Source: Verrucomicrobiia bacterium
GTDB taxonomy: Bacteria; Zixibacteria; MSB-5A5; DSPP01
Direction of reading: 5' to 3'
DNA: 37,126 bases
Assembly: GCA_035574275.1 (NCBI GenBank)
Contig: DATLYY010000029.1
Location: forward strand, 1-37,126
The notes beneath the pieces were generated by a model that worked only from the letters and a program-made list of their open reading frames with translations, made no database searches and was not told where the DNA came from. This document shows positions 6,241 to 14,660 of this stretch, one piece after another. How positions within the stretch are numbered: position 1 is the stretch's first letter; every line of letters starts with the position of its first letter. A program made the position numbers and the translations under genes.

Positions 6241-9200
6241 ATGGCTATCCGGCGCATTTCCGCAGTGGTTTTGGGGGCGATTTTGACCGCCTGGTTTGGC
6301 GCGGCTTCGGGACGGATGCTAAAGGACGTTAAGACGCAGAGTTCCGCGCTCCCCTCCGCGTACAAAGTGAACGCCGCCTGTTTGCCCAACAAGGACCAGT
6401 GCACCCACAAGGTGGGGCGGTTGTGGTTCACGGTCACCAACTACGGATTTTTCGGAAACCAGACGGACCAAAACCTGCGGGACTGCCTGACCGGCGGGCT
6501 TTCCTCCTCGGCGGAATTTCCGGGCGGTTCGCGGGTGGAATATCTTTTTCAAGGGGCTTTGTGGGTGGGGGCGGTGGTGGCGGGGGACACCCTTGTATCC
6601 CTCGGCACGGACGGCTGGGTTTTTGATTCGGACCGGGGGGAGCTGCACGCCGACTGCGAGAATGTGGGGGGGATGATCAAGCGTTCCAGAAACCCGAACA
6701 GCCCGTTTTACGACAGCGTGAACGCCATTTCCGACCAGGATATCATTGCCGTGATGTACGATACTCTGACCGATCCGGGTTTTGTGGAAAACCCGGACCC
6801 GCAGGACGGCAAACCGTTCCGGCCGATGGGACTCAAGGTCATCCAGAAAAGCTATTCCTGGTCGGCCGGCTGGGGGCAGGACTGGGTGATGCTGGACTTC
6901 AACATTGTCAATCTGGGCCAGAAGCCGCTTTCAAACGTTTATTTGGGGGTGTTTGTGGATGCCGACGTGGGGCATTTCGGCACGCCCAATTATTTTGAGG
7001 ATGATTTGTCGGGTTTCAAGGTTTCTGTGCCGAACGAGCGGCTGGCGGCCTGCCCGGACACCATCAATCTGGTGTACGTGCACGACGACGACGGGGATCA
7101 AATCAACGGCGCTTACCGGCCGACCAGCCCGACGGGGGTGACCGGCATCCGGGTGGTGCGGGCGCCCGTGCCGCTGAACCAGGTGAAAACCTCCTTCAAC
7201 TGGTGGACCCCCAACGGAACCGTATCGCTGGACTGGGGCCCGCAGAAGGTGCCCGGGCGCCGGAACTTTTCCGGCGGGCTGGGGCAGCCGGAGGGGGATG
7301 CGATGAAGTATCACTACATCTCCAACGGGGAATTTGACCTGGACCAGATTTGGAGCGCGCTCAACCACAATTCCACGGACTACGGATTCGGCACGGGCTG
7401 GATGCCCCCGCTTTCCGACGCGGCGGCCGCCATCGACATTGCCAACGGGTTTGACACCCGCTACGTGGTGGGATACGGCCCCTTCAATCTGCTTCCCTTG
7501 GTGGACGACCCGAGCGACACGCTGCGGCTTACACTGGGATACATTGCCGGTCTGGGGTTCCACCGGGATCCCTCCAACTACAACACCAATATCGGGGCGG
7601 TTCCGGAAAATTTGCGCGACCCGTTCAAAATCGAGCGCTATCAGAGCAACTTGAATTTTCAGGCCATCGCCACCAACGCCCGCTGGGTGCAGCGGGTTTT
7701 TGACAACGAAACCATCATTGACACGGTTCCCTGCGGAAACCCCGGAGATTCGGTGGAACGGCGGTTTGGAGACGGGATTCCGGACTTCAAAGGGCCGCAG
7801 CCGCCGCCGATCCCCCCCGCGCAGGTGATTACCAACCAGGGGGAGATTCTGGTGCGCTGGTTCGGCAAGAACACGGAAAACGTGGTGGATGATTTTTCCG
7901 GAGGGCTGAAGGATTTCGAGGGATACCGGATTCAGCTTTCCCCCAACGGGCAGTACTGGACGACGGTGGGATCCTTCGACAAAGTGGACTGGAAGGTGCA
8001 TATCCTTAATACCCGAAGAATTGACACTGTCGGCACCTCCGGCACCTGGCAGCCGACCGAATTGCCGCCTTTGAGCTGGGACGAGATTCAGCAAAGATAT
8101 GCAGTTCTTTGGGACACCTGCCTAAACAAAGTGGACAGCATTACCGACCCGCTCAATTGGCGCTATACAATTAACCGGCCCATTGACCCCAATAAGTACA
8201 AAGCTCCAACGGGCGTAAGAAGTGCAACCCCCGGTATTGAACGGCCCGGTGTGGATGTGACCCGGTGCAATCCCGACACGACCAAGACAGCCATTCGGGT
8301 GCGTATTTGTGCAAGCTGCGGGCCCGGTAATCAACCGGTGGACGAAATTATATATTTCGCGCCGCAGGATTATAATTTGGGGCTTTCACAGGTCAAGCTC
8401 TACCCGTCGGTGACCGACCCGGATAACGACAGTTCCTACTGGTACCAGTACAAAATATCCGGGCTTTATCCGGGGCAGGCGGTGTATCTGGCGCTGACGC
8501 CGTTTGATTTTGGCATTCAGACCCCAGTCAATTTTTTGGAGCCGCTCGAAGTGACTCCCAACTCGGCCGCCCAGCTTGTATATCCTTTGCCCAATGAGGA
8601 GTCCCGCCGCTACAGCTACGCCGTCTTTACCTACGATTTGGCCGCCGGGAGCTGGCGGGCGAACCCGTCGGCGATTATGAACTACGGGCTCATCCAGACC
8701 ACCTACGCCGGGCTTTGGGACACCTGCAACACGCGGGTCATCGACCCTGACAAATTCAACGGGCCGGACAGTCCGGCGCCGGACCCTTCGCGCTGCAACC
8801 CGGACTCGAGCCGGCGGGCCATCTCCATCCGCTTCTGCGATGCCTGCGGCCCCGGGGGAACGCCGGTGGACAGTTTGTTTTATTTCTCCCCCAGCGACAC
8901 CTTCAAAATATCGGTTTATCCCAATCCCTACCGGGTGGACCACGATTACAGCCACTTTGAAAACCCCAACAACGAGGTGCGGGATCCGGCCACGCGGGAG
9001 CATTTCCGCAAGTTGAATTTCATCAATCTGCCGGCCAAGTGCGTCATCCGCATCTACACTTTGGACGGGGATTTGGTGCAGGAGATCCGGCACGACAAGA
9101 ACCCGAACGCCTCCGATGCCGGGTACGAGTCCTGGAATTTGCTGACCCGCAACGCCCAGGCCATATCCGCCGGGCTGTACCTTTACACGGTGCAGTCCAG

Positions 9201-9267
9201 CGACGGGATTTGGACCGAGGATGGTTTGAAGAACACCCATGTTGGGAAAATCATAATCCTCAAATGA
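6241..9267 (+). CDS. Large secreted protein with a Por/FlgD-like C-terminal sorting domain
   Basis: This 1008-residue protein has no family I can name for its main part. The start is set at the ATG at 6241, which follows AAGGAGAAG and opens a signal peptide (MAIRRISAVVLGAILTAW); an earlier ATG at 6205 overlaps the receptor gene and lacks the signal sequence. The body looks beta-rich with fibronectin-like stretches near residues 515-570 (PPIPPAQVITNQGEILVRW). Two related Cys modules lie at 623-710 and 825-886. The C-terminal SVYPNPYRVD, the strand RIYTLDGDLVQEI and the ending GLYLYTVQSSDG to KIIILK match type IX secretion-like or FlgD-like sorting domains. It lies 25 bp after the receptor and before a PorV-like barrel, so it is probably exported and held at the surface with them. 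Confidence 0.8.
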   Translation: MAIRRISAVVLGAILTAWFGAASGRMLKDVKTQSSALPSAYKVNAACLPNKDQCTHKVGRLWFTVTNYGFFGNQTDQNLRDCLTGGLSSSAEFPGGSRVEYLFQGALWVGAVVAGDTLVSLGTDGWVFDSDRGELHADCENVGGMIKRSRNPNSPFYDSVNAISDQDIIAVMYDTLTDPGFVENPDPQDGKPFRPMGLKVIQKSYSWSAGWGQDWVMLDFNIVNLGQKPLSNVYLGVFVDADVGHFGTPNYFEDDLSGFKVSVPNERLAACPDTINLVYVHDDDGDQINGAYRPTSPTGVTGIRVVRAPVPLNQVKTSFNWWTPNGTVSLDWGPQKVPGRRNFSGGLGQPEGDAMKYHYISNGEFDLDQIWSALNHNSTDYGFGTGWMPPLSDAAAAIDIANGFDTRYVVGYGPFNLLPLVDDPSDTLRLTLGYIAGLGFHRDPSNYNTNIGAVPENLRDPFKIERYQSNLNFQAIATNARWVQRVFDNETIIDTVPCGNPGDSVERRFGDGIPDFKGPQPPPIPPAQVITNQGEILVRWFGKNTENVVDDFSGGLKDFEGYRIQLSPNGQYWTTVGSFDKVDWKVHILNTRRIDTVGTSGTWQPTELPPLSWDEIQQRYAVLWDTCLNKVDSITDPLNWRYTINRPIDPNKYKAPTGVRSATPGIERPGVDVTRCNPDTTKTAIRVRICASCGPGNQPVDEIIYFAPQDYNLGLSQVKLYPSVTDPDNDSSYWYQYKISGLYPGQAVYLALTPFDFGIQTPVNFLEPLEVTPNSAAQLVYPLPNEESRRYSYAVFTYDLAAGSWRANPSAIMNYGLIQTTYAGLWDTCNTRVIDPDKFNGPDSPAPDPSRCNPDSSRRAISIRFCDACGPGGTPVDSLFYFSPSDTFKISVYPNPYRVDHDYSHFENPNNEVRDPATREHFRKLNFINLPAKCVIRIYTLDGDLVQEIRHDKNPNASDAGYESWNLLTRNAQAISAGLYLYTVQSSDGIWTEDGLKNTHVGKIIILK
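8107..8370 (+). repeat. Cys module, copy 1, in the secreted protein
   Basis: Encodes residues 623-710, beginning LWDTC and ending YFAPQD, with cysteines at 627, 676, 690 and 693. It is homologous to copy 2 at 8713-8898. The DNA is visibly richer in A and T than its surroundings, for example ATA, AAT, AAA and GTA codons that are scarce in the rest of the gene. Confidence 0.75.
8713..8898 (+). repeat. Cys module, copy 2, in the secreted protein
   Basis: Encodes residues 825-886 with cysteines at 829, 852, 866 and 869. It shares LWDTC, RCNPDSS, AISIR, C..CGPGG.PVD and YFSPSD with copy 1, but lacks about 26 residues from the middle of copy 1. Codon use is the normal C-rich pattern of this cluster. 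Confidence 0.75.
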
Positions 9268-9292
9268 GCGCGAAGGAAAACGGACGGTGCAT

Positions 9293-10282
9293 ATGAAAAA
9301 AACAGCGGCAGGGATTTTGCTCGGCTTGCTCTGGGCGGGCGGTTCCGTCTGGGGACAGGCGAAGGTCGGCACGGCCGGGCTGCAGTTTCTGGAAATCGGG
9401 GTTTCGGCACGGGCCACCGCGATGGGGAACGCCTTTGCGGCGGTGACCAACGACATTTTCTCCGTGTACTACAATGCCGCCGGGCTGGCCGCCCTTTCCC
9501 GCCGGCAGGCGGCTTTCACTCACATCGATTACCCGGCCGGCATTCACTACGAGTTCGCCGCTTTGGCTCTGCCGGTACGCAAACTGGGAGGGGTCGTGGC
9601 GGTCTCCGTGTATGATTTTCAAAGCGGGGACATTCCCGTCACCACCTACAACTTTCCTTCCGGCACGGGGGAAATTACCAAGGCCCAGGATTTGGCCCTG
9701 GGAGTCACGTTTGCCCGCTACCTGACCGACCATTTCTCCTTCGGCTTCACCGGCAAATTCATTGTGGAGGCGTTGGATGACCGGGAGGCCTCCGGCTGGG
9801 CGGCGGACGTGGGCACTTTGTATGAAACCGGTTTCCGGAATTTCCGGATTGCCATGCGGATTTCCAACTTCGGTCCCAACTTCCGCTTCGGCCCTTCCGA
9901 CGAAAACTTCAAGGACTTTCCGCTGCCGATCGACTTTCATTTCGGCACGGCGATCGACGTGGTCCAATCCCCGCAGCACCGCACCACGCTGGCTTTTGAG
10001 GGGAGCCACCCGGCCGACAACCTGGAAAAATTCAACACCGGGGTGGAGTACTGGTATTCCGAAAAGATTGCGTTGCGCGCGGGGGTCAACATCCGCCAGG
10101 ACACGGACGCCCAGGAGGTTTTGACCGAGGACACGCGCAAATTCACCACCGGCGTGGGGTTTTCGGCGGGGGCCGGGTTCAAGCTTCCCGTGCAGCGTTT
10201 CAACCTCACCGCCGATTACGCCTTTCAGGACGCCCATGATCTGGGCTCCTTTCACCGCTGGTCGGTTTCTTTCACTTTCTAA
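9293..10282 (+). CDS. PorV/UPF0164-like outer membrane beta-barrel protein
   Basis: The 329-residue protein has a signal peptide (MKKTAAGILLGLLWAGGSVWGQ). The following VGTAGLQFLEIGVSARATAMGNAFAAV...IFSVYYNAAGLA is the hallmark N-terminus of the PorV/PorQ and UPF0164 barrels (GA..L.i...ar..amG.A..a.....a...NPAgl), and the protein ends in the barrel-like WSVSFTF. In type IX secretion PorV is the outer membrane shuttle that carries cargo with C-terminal sorting domains. Here it follows just such a cargo by 25 bp, supporting a functional pair. A GTG at 9287 is an alternative start with better spacing to the AAGGA at 9273; the ATG at 9293 gives the cleaner signal peptide. No other PorN/K/L/M-type gene is in the window. 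Confidence 0.82.
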   Translation: MKKTAAGILLGLLWAGGSVWGQAKVGTAGLQFLEIGVSARATAMGNAFAAVTNDIFSVYYNAAGLAALSRRQAAFTHIDYPAGIHYEFAALALPVRKLGGVVAVSVYDFQSGDIPVTTYNFPSGTGEITKAQDLALGVTFARYLTDHFSFGFTGKFIVEALDDREASGWAADVGTLYETGFRNFRIAMRISNFGPNFRFGPSDENFKDFPLPIDFHFGTAIDVVQSPQHRTTLAFEGSHPADNLEKFNTGVEYWYSEKIALRAGVNIRQDTDAQEVLTEDTRKFTTGVGFSAGAGFKLPVQRFNLTADYAFQDAHDLGSFHRWSVSFTF

Positions 10283-10309
10283 ATGCGCATAAAGGAGAAG
10301 TTTACCGGA

Positions 10310-12286
10310 ATGAAAAGGGTAGCATACGGGTTTGCTTACCTTGCAATTTTTGGCCTTCTTTTATCGGCCGGATGCACGGTGAAAAGAGTCGGGAAATCGC
10401 ATCAAAACACCCCCCCCAAGGTGTTTTTCTCCACCGTGCCGGTGGCCGGCACGGTCTTCACCCGGCCGGACCAGTTTTTCTGGTTTGCCTTGGACCGGGA
10501 CGGCTACATCACCGAGTTCCAGTACGCTTTGGTGCCCGATTCGGTGGTGCGGATCACCTTTTCCCCCCCGGAGAAGGAGGATTCCGTGGTGCGGGCCTTT
10601 TTGAGCGCCCATCCCGTGGATACGGACACCCTTTGGCACTGGAGGGTTGTGGACAACATTTTTAGAAACGGCCAGACCGACACCATTGCGCTGCCGACTT
10701 CCAGCCGGAATCCCGGGGACACAGCGACCCGGAACACGGTGGTCTTTGTCCGGGCGCGGGATGACCGGGGGGCGCTTTCGACCGCGAGCCGGAATTTTCC
10801 GGATTCCAACAGCATTGCCTGGCGGTATTTTGGGCGGAAAAACCGGCCGCCGAAGACACACTTTCAATCCATAGGCACCTGCAACAGATCGCCGGTGGCA
10901 AACCCGGGGTTGATACCCACTTTTTATTCCTTGGATTTCAACACGTATGACACGAGCGGATTTATGAAGGTGGGGCACTGCGGCATAACCATCTCTTGGT
11001 TTGGTTCCGATTCGGCTGATTATCCCAATCAGGAGCAGCCGCAGTTTGATTATTTTTGGGAGCTTTTCGGGCCGTTTGCCTCCACTCCCAATGCGGATAC
11101 CAACCGGCTTTGGGCCAGCACCACCTATCCGGTCCGGTGGCCCGGGCCGGGATCCGGCCAAAGCCCCACTCGGCAGACTTTCACATCGGCCACGTCGGTC
11201 ACCTTCTTCGGCCTGCGGGGGGCTGACACGCTTACCAATTTCCGGCCCGGGCTTTACCATTTCCGGGTGCGGGCGCGGGACGACGCCGGCGTGGTGGCCC
11301 CGCTGACCGTGTTCGCCGGCTCACCGGGGGCCGCCATCAATAACTTCCGGGTGGTTCATCCCCGTTTTGACCGGGATATCCTGCTGGTGAGCAAGTCCAC
11401 GACTACCGGCGGCGGCAGTTTCCTCAACAACGTTCCACCGTACGGGCTCATACCGGACGGCTCCACGCCGCCGCAGGAATCGATGCTGGTGCAGAATTAC
11501 TATCTCAAGCTTATCCGGGACGCCGGCTACGGCGCCCGAATCGATTCGGCTTTGGACGTGAAGTTTTTCAGCGAGAAGTCGGATCCCAACTTTTTATCAA
11601 CCACTCCTCCCATGCCCCTAAGCGAATCGCTTTTGGCCCGCTACAAGCTGGTCATTTTCCATAAAGAAAAGGTTTTTCCAACCGCTAACACCAATTTTCT
11701 TTCCATGCTGAAGGCGTACATGGATGCCGGCGGAAGCGTGTGGGGGATGGGGCGGGACGACTTGAGCGATTTATCGTTGAATTTTGGCGTGGCGCAGCCG
11801 GTCGAGCTTTTCTTTGAGCGGACCAACCCGATTCAAGGAGCGGGGTATTTCAACTTTGGTGCGGAAAAGATGTTTTATCATGCCCACGCCCTGTCCGTGG
11901 CGCGGGACAGCATAAGCCGGGAGGAGTTCGTGGGGGCCGATCCGAGCGACGACGCCACCGGCGAGGGATTTCCGCCTTTGGATATCGACACGGCGGTGGT
12001 TTTGCGCTACACGGTGGCCGCTTCGCGAAAGGATACCTCGCGCTACCGGCAGATGCCGGGCGTCAACTATTTTGTGCGCCAGCCGCGCAGCGAATTCCTG
12101 TATCTTTTCCGCTCGCCGGTGGGGGTGGCGGACACTTCGCACCTGCACGGCAAGGTGGTCGCCGTCCGCACGGATCGAACCTTCTTCAAGACCGCTTACT
12201 TCGGTTTCCCCCTGTACGGAATCAAGGAGTCCCAAGCCGTGCAGGTGATGCAGAAGATGCTGAACTGGTTTATCGGCCCGCCGTAG
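10310..12286 (+). CDS. Large outer-envelope lipoprotein of unknown function
   Basis: This 658-residue protein starts at the ATG at 10310, which has AAAGGAG nine bases upstream; an ATG at 10283 is less likely. A lipoprotein signal peptide ends in LLLSAGC, so Cys22 should be lipidated. Residues about 30-330 form beta-sandwich segments of fibronectin or Ig type (FWFALDRDGYITEFQYAL, later YHFRVRARDDAGV). The second half (about 355-655) begins DRDILLVSKST and has VIFHKEKVFPTANTNFLSMLKAYMDAGGSVWGMG, resembling a class I glutamine-amidotransferase-like or ThuA-like alpha/beta fold. I see no evident catalytic Cys-His-Glu triad. It is the last gene of the surface cluster and is followed by an intrinsic terminator. 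Confidence 0.7.
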   Translation: MKRVAYGFAYLAIFGLLLSAGCTVKRVGKSHQNTPPKVFFSTVPVAGTVFTRPDQFFWFALDRDGYITEFQYALVPDSVVRITFSPPEKEDSVVRAFLSAHPVDTDTLWHWRVVDNIFRNGQTDTIALPTSSRNPGDTATRNTVVFVRARDDRGALSTASRNFPDSNSIAWRYFGRKNRPPKTHFQSIGTCNRSPVANPGLIPTFYSLDFNTYDTSGFMKVGHCGITISWFGSDSADYPNQEQPQFDYFWELFGPFASTPNADTNRLWASTTYPVRWPGPGSGQSPTRQTFTSATSVTFFGLRGADTLTNFRPGLYHFRVRARDDAGVVAPLTVFAGSPGAAINNFRVVHPRFDRDILLVSKSTTTGGGSFLNNVPPYGLIPDGSTPPQESMLVQNYYLKLIRDAGYGARIDSALDVKFFSEKSDPNFLSTTPPMPLSESLLARYKLVIFHKEKVFPTANTNFLSMLKAYMDAGGSVWGMGRDDLSDLSLNFGVAQPVELFFERTNPIQGAGYFNFGAEKMFYHAHALSVARDSISREEFVGADPSDDATGEGFPPLDIDTAVVLRYTVAASRKDTSRYRQMPGVNYFVRQPRSEFLYLFRSPVGVADTSHLHGKVVAVRTDRTFFKTAYFGFPLYGIKESQAVQVMQKMLNWFIGPP

Positions 12287-12301
12287 GGGCGAATCGTTTC
12301 T

Positions 12302-12328
12302 AAAAACCCCGCTTTGGCGGGGTTTTTT
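12302..12328. terminator. Bidirectional intrinsic terminator
   Basis: A GC stem CCCCGC (12307-12312) and GCGGGG (12317-12322) with loop TTTG is flanked by AAAAA on the left and TTTTTT on the right. It can therefore end transcription of the surface cluster and, on the other strand, of the convergent minus-strand gene whose stop lies at 12327. Confidence 0.92.
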
Positions 12329-14633
12329 ATTGCCGGGAATTCAGCAGCGCTTCCACAATTGCCAGCTTTTCCCGGGCAGGCGGGAAGTTCGGGTTCAGTT
12401 CCAGCGAACGGCGAAAAGCCTCTCTGGCCTTTAGAAACTCGTTCAGCTTGGCCAAGGCCAGCCCGTAGTTGTAGAAGAGGGCGAAATTGTCCTGCTTTTG
12501 GGAAAGGGCTTTTTCAAAGTAGGGGAGGGCTTCCGCCGACCGGCCGGCATAGTCCAGGGCGGTTCCCAAATCGGCGGCCGCATCGGCATTGGCCGGGTTT
12601 TCGACCAGCGCTTTTTGGAAATAGTCCATGGCGCGCGGAAAGTCATTCTGCTCCCCGCGGCTGCGCCCGAGGAGGTAAAAGATGCGGGATTTCAATTCGA
12701 CCAGGTTTTCTCCAAACTCCCGCGAAGCGACAAAAAAAGGCTGGGGGTCATACGACGGCTGATAGTTTTGCAGACTATCCAAGAGGGCCTGCAGAAGCGG
12801 TTCGGCCGCCGCGTAGCGCTTGGCTTCCAACAGGAACGAGGCCTTTAGGAAACGCCCCAAAAGAAAGCTTGGGCAGTTCTTTTCCCCCCGCTGCAGAACA
12901 AAAAGCGCGCTGTCGGGCATTTGCAGGGCGCGGTAGGCCAGGGCCCAGTTCAAATAGGCGTCCTGAAAGTAGGGCCTGGCGGCGGCCGATTTTTCCGCCC
13001 AATAAACCGCCAGTCGGGGGAAACCTCTCAACCGCTGGATGAGAGAGAGGTTGGCGGCCGCTTTTTCCGATTGGGGGTCCACTTCCAGCTCTTTTTTGAA
13101 CTCTTCTTCGGCAGTTTTCAAGTCCCCCTGCTTCAGCGCGACCACCCCCAGGTTCAAGTGCGCGTATTTGAATTTCGGATCGAGTTGAACGGTCTGGTGA
13201 AACAACTGCCGCGCTTCGGCCCAGTTCCCCTGCTCCAAATGAACGTTGCCGAGGCGAAACAGGCCGGCGGGTTTGGGATTCTTGGTAAAGCCGTAGAGAT
13301 TGGAATTGACCAAAGAGGAAAAAATGGCCAAGGCCGCAACATAGAAAAGAAGGTTTTGCTTTTCGCGAAAGCGCCTCCACAATTCAAACACGGCATAAAC
13401 CGCAAACAAAGTCAAAAACGGCAGAACCGGCAGGCGGAAGCGGGCGTTGACGAAAAAAAGAATGACGGAAAAAGCATAAAGCAAAACAAAAAAGGAGAGG
13501 AACCGGGCTTTGCGGTTCACAAAGGAAAACACGAGGCCCAGTAGCCCCAGCGGGCCGATGAGCCAGAAGCCGATGGGAAGGAATCGAATAAGCGAGGAGT
13601 TTTTCCAGAAAAGATAAATGTCCTGATTGTTGGAAATCTCGAATCGCGTGAAGAATAAATAGGTTTTTTTCAAAAGCAGTTTGAGGGCAGCCGCCGGTTC
13701 GCTTTTCCAGTACTCCAGCCCTTTTTTATACCAAAAGTCTGACAATTCGGCGGAGGAAAGCTCCGTTCCCGTTTCCGCTTTGGCCATCGCGCGGATATCC
13801 GCCAGTTCCCAGTTGGTCTGCAGCCGCCCCGGCATCATAGAAGTGAAACCGTCGGCGTCCGGGTTATTGCCGATGTAGAAGTTGATACCCCCTTGGGAGG
13901 CGATTAAAACCAACGGTTTTTCCGCCCGGTAATTGTGGATGGCCACGGGCAGAATGGGGAGAAAAACTCCGATGAGAAACAAGGCGGCGAATTTAAATTG
14001 CCGTTGCAGAATTTCGCTTTTGTGGAAGCAGTACCAAATCCAGAAAAGAACGGCGGGAATGAGAATCAGAATGTTGGGCCGCGTGATGGCGGAAAGCCCG
14101 AGCCAAAGACCGGTTAGGAGCCAGTTGAGCGGCGATGGAGTTTCTTTGGCCTTGTACAGAAAGATAAAAATCAGCAAGTCGAGCGGAATCAAGAGGAAAT
14201 CCAAAAGCAACTCACCTTCGAAATAAATAACGCTTGCATATGTTGCAAAAATGACGCCTGTAACAATGCCCATCTTTTTTCCAAAGAGACGGACGGCCAA
14301 AAGGACAAGCAAGACCACACCCAGCGCTCCGATGACGTACTGAACGATTCGGGGCGCGAGGTAATTGTGCCCGAAAACATAATAGACCAGTCCCAACAAA
14401 TAGGGATAAAGCGGAGCGCGGAAAAAGGCCTGGGGCTGGGCCAACTTGCCCGCGGCCACGGCCTGCGCCCATTCGTCGTGATAGCGGGCGTCAAGAGTCG
14501 GGTATTTAAAGGTTGGATTGGCGTAAATCTGCGACAGATACAACAGGCGACAAAAAAGGGCAAAAAGGAATAGGAGCATCAGGGTTTTTTTTGTGAGTGT
14601 ATTTTTTGCCTTGCTGGTAAGGGTATCGTTCAT
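12327..14633 (-). CDS. GT39/ArnT-like membrane glycosyltransferase with C-terminal TPR domain
   Basis: The 768-residue protein has two parts. Residues 1 to about 440 are a polytopic membrane domain with roughly ten hydrophobic segments. An early loop DARYHDEWAQAV (48-59) and FRAPLYPYLLGL match the acidic and substrate-facing loop of the PMT/ArnT superfamily, which moves sugars from polyprenyl-phosphate carriers to targets on the periplasmic side. From about residue 450 to the end, TPR units follow (FRLGNVHLEQGNWAEARQLF, LNLGVVALKQGDLKTAEEEF, LGTALDYAGRSAEALPYF, YNYGLALAKLNEFLKAREAF). The TPR part may bind acceptor proteins, as in other GT-TPR fusions. An in-frame TTG at 14657 would add eight residues; neither start has a good ribosome binding site. 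It lies just after the SDR gene, probably as one operon. Donor and acceptor are unknown. Confidence 0.82.
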   Translation of the reverse strand: MNDTLTSKAKNTLTKKTLMLLFLFALFCRLLYLSQIYANPTFKYPTLDARYHDEWAQAVAAGKLAQPQAFFRAPLYPYLLGLVYYVFGHNYLAPRIVQYVIGALGVVLLVLLAVRLFGKKMGIVTGVIFATYASVIYFEGELLLDFLLIPLDLLIFIFLYKAKETPSPLNWLLTGLWLGLSAITRPNILILIPAVLFWIWYCFHKSEILQRQFKFAALFLIGVFLPILPVAIHNYRAEKPLVLIASQGGINFYIGNNPDADGFTSMMPGRLQTNWELADIRAMAKAETGTELSSAELSDFWYKKGLEYWKSEPAAALKLLLKKTYLFFTRFEISNNQDIYLFWKNSSLIRFLPIGFWLIGPLGLLGLVFSFVNRKARFLSFFVLLYAFSVILFFVNARFRLPVLPFLTLFAVYAVFELWRRFREKQNLLFYVAALAIFSSLVNSNLYGFTKNPKPAGLFRLGNVHLEQGNWAEARQLFHQTVQLDPKFKYAHLNLGVVALKQGDLKTAEEEFKKELEVDPQSEKAAANLSLIQRLRGFPRLAVYWAEKSAAARPYFQDAYLNWALAYRALQMPDSALFVLQRGEKNCPSFLLGRFLKASFLLEAKRYAAAEPLLQALLDSLQNYQPSYDPQPFFVASREFGENLVELKSRIFYLLGRSRGEQNDFPRAMDYFQKALVENPANADAAADLGTALDYAGRSAEALPYFEKALSQKQDNFALFYNYGLALAKLNEFLKAREAFRRSLELNPNFPPAREKLAIVEALLNSRQ

Positions 14634-14660
14634 TCTTAATAGTCGGTTTTCAACCAAGAA

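Noticed and set aside
6931-8094. 387-residue open frame on the minus strand
   Set aside because: It is the shadow of the secreted-protein gene, with low-complexity composition and no ribosome binding site or motif.
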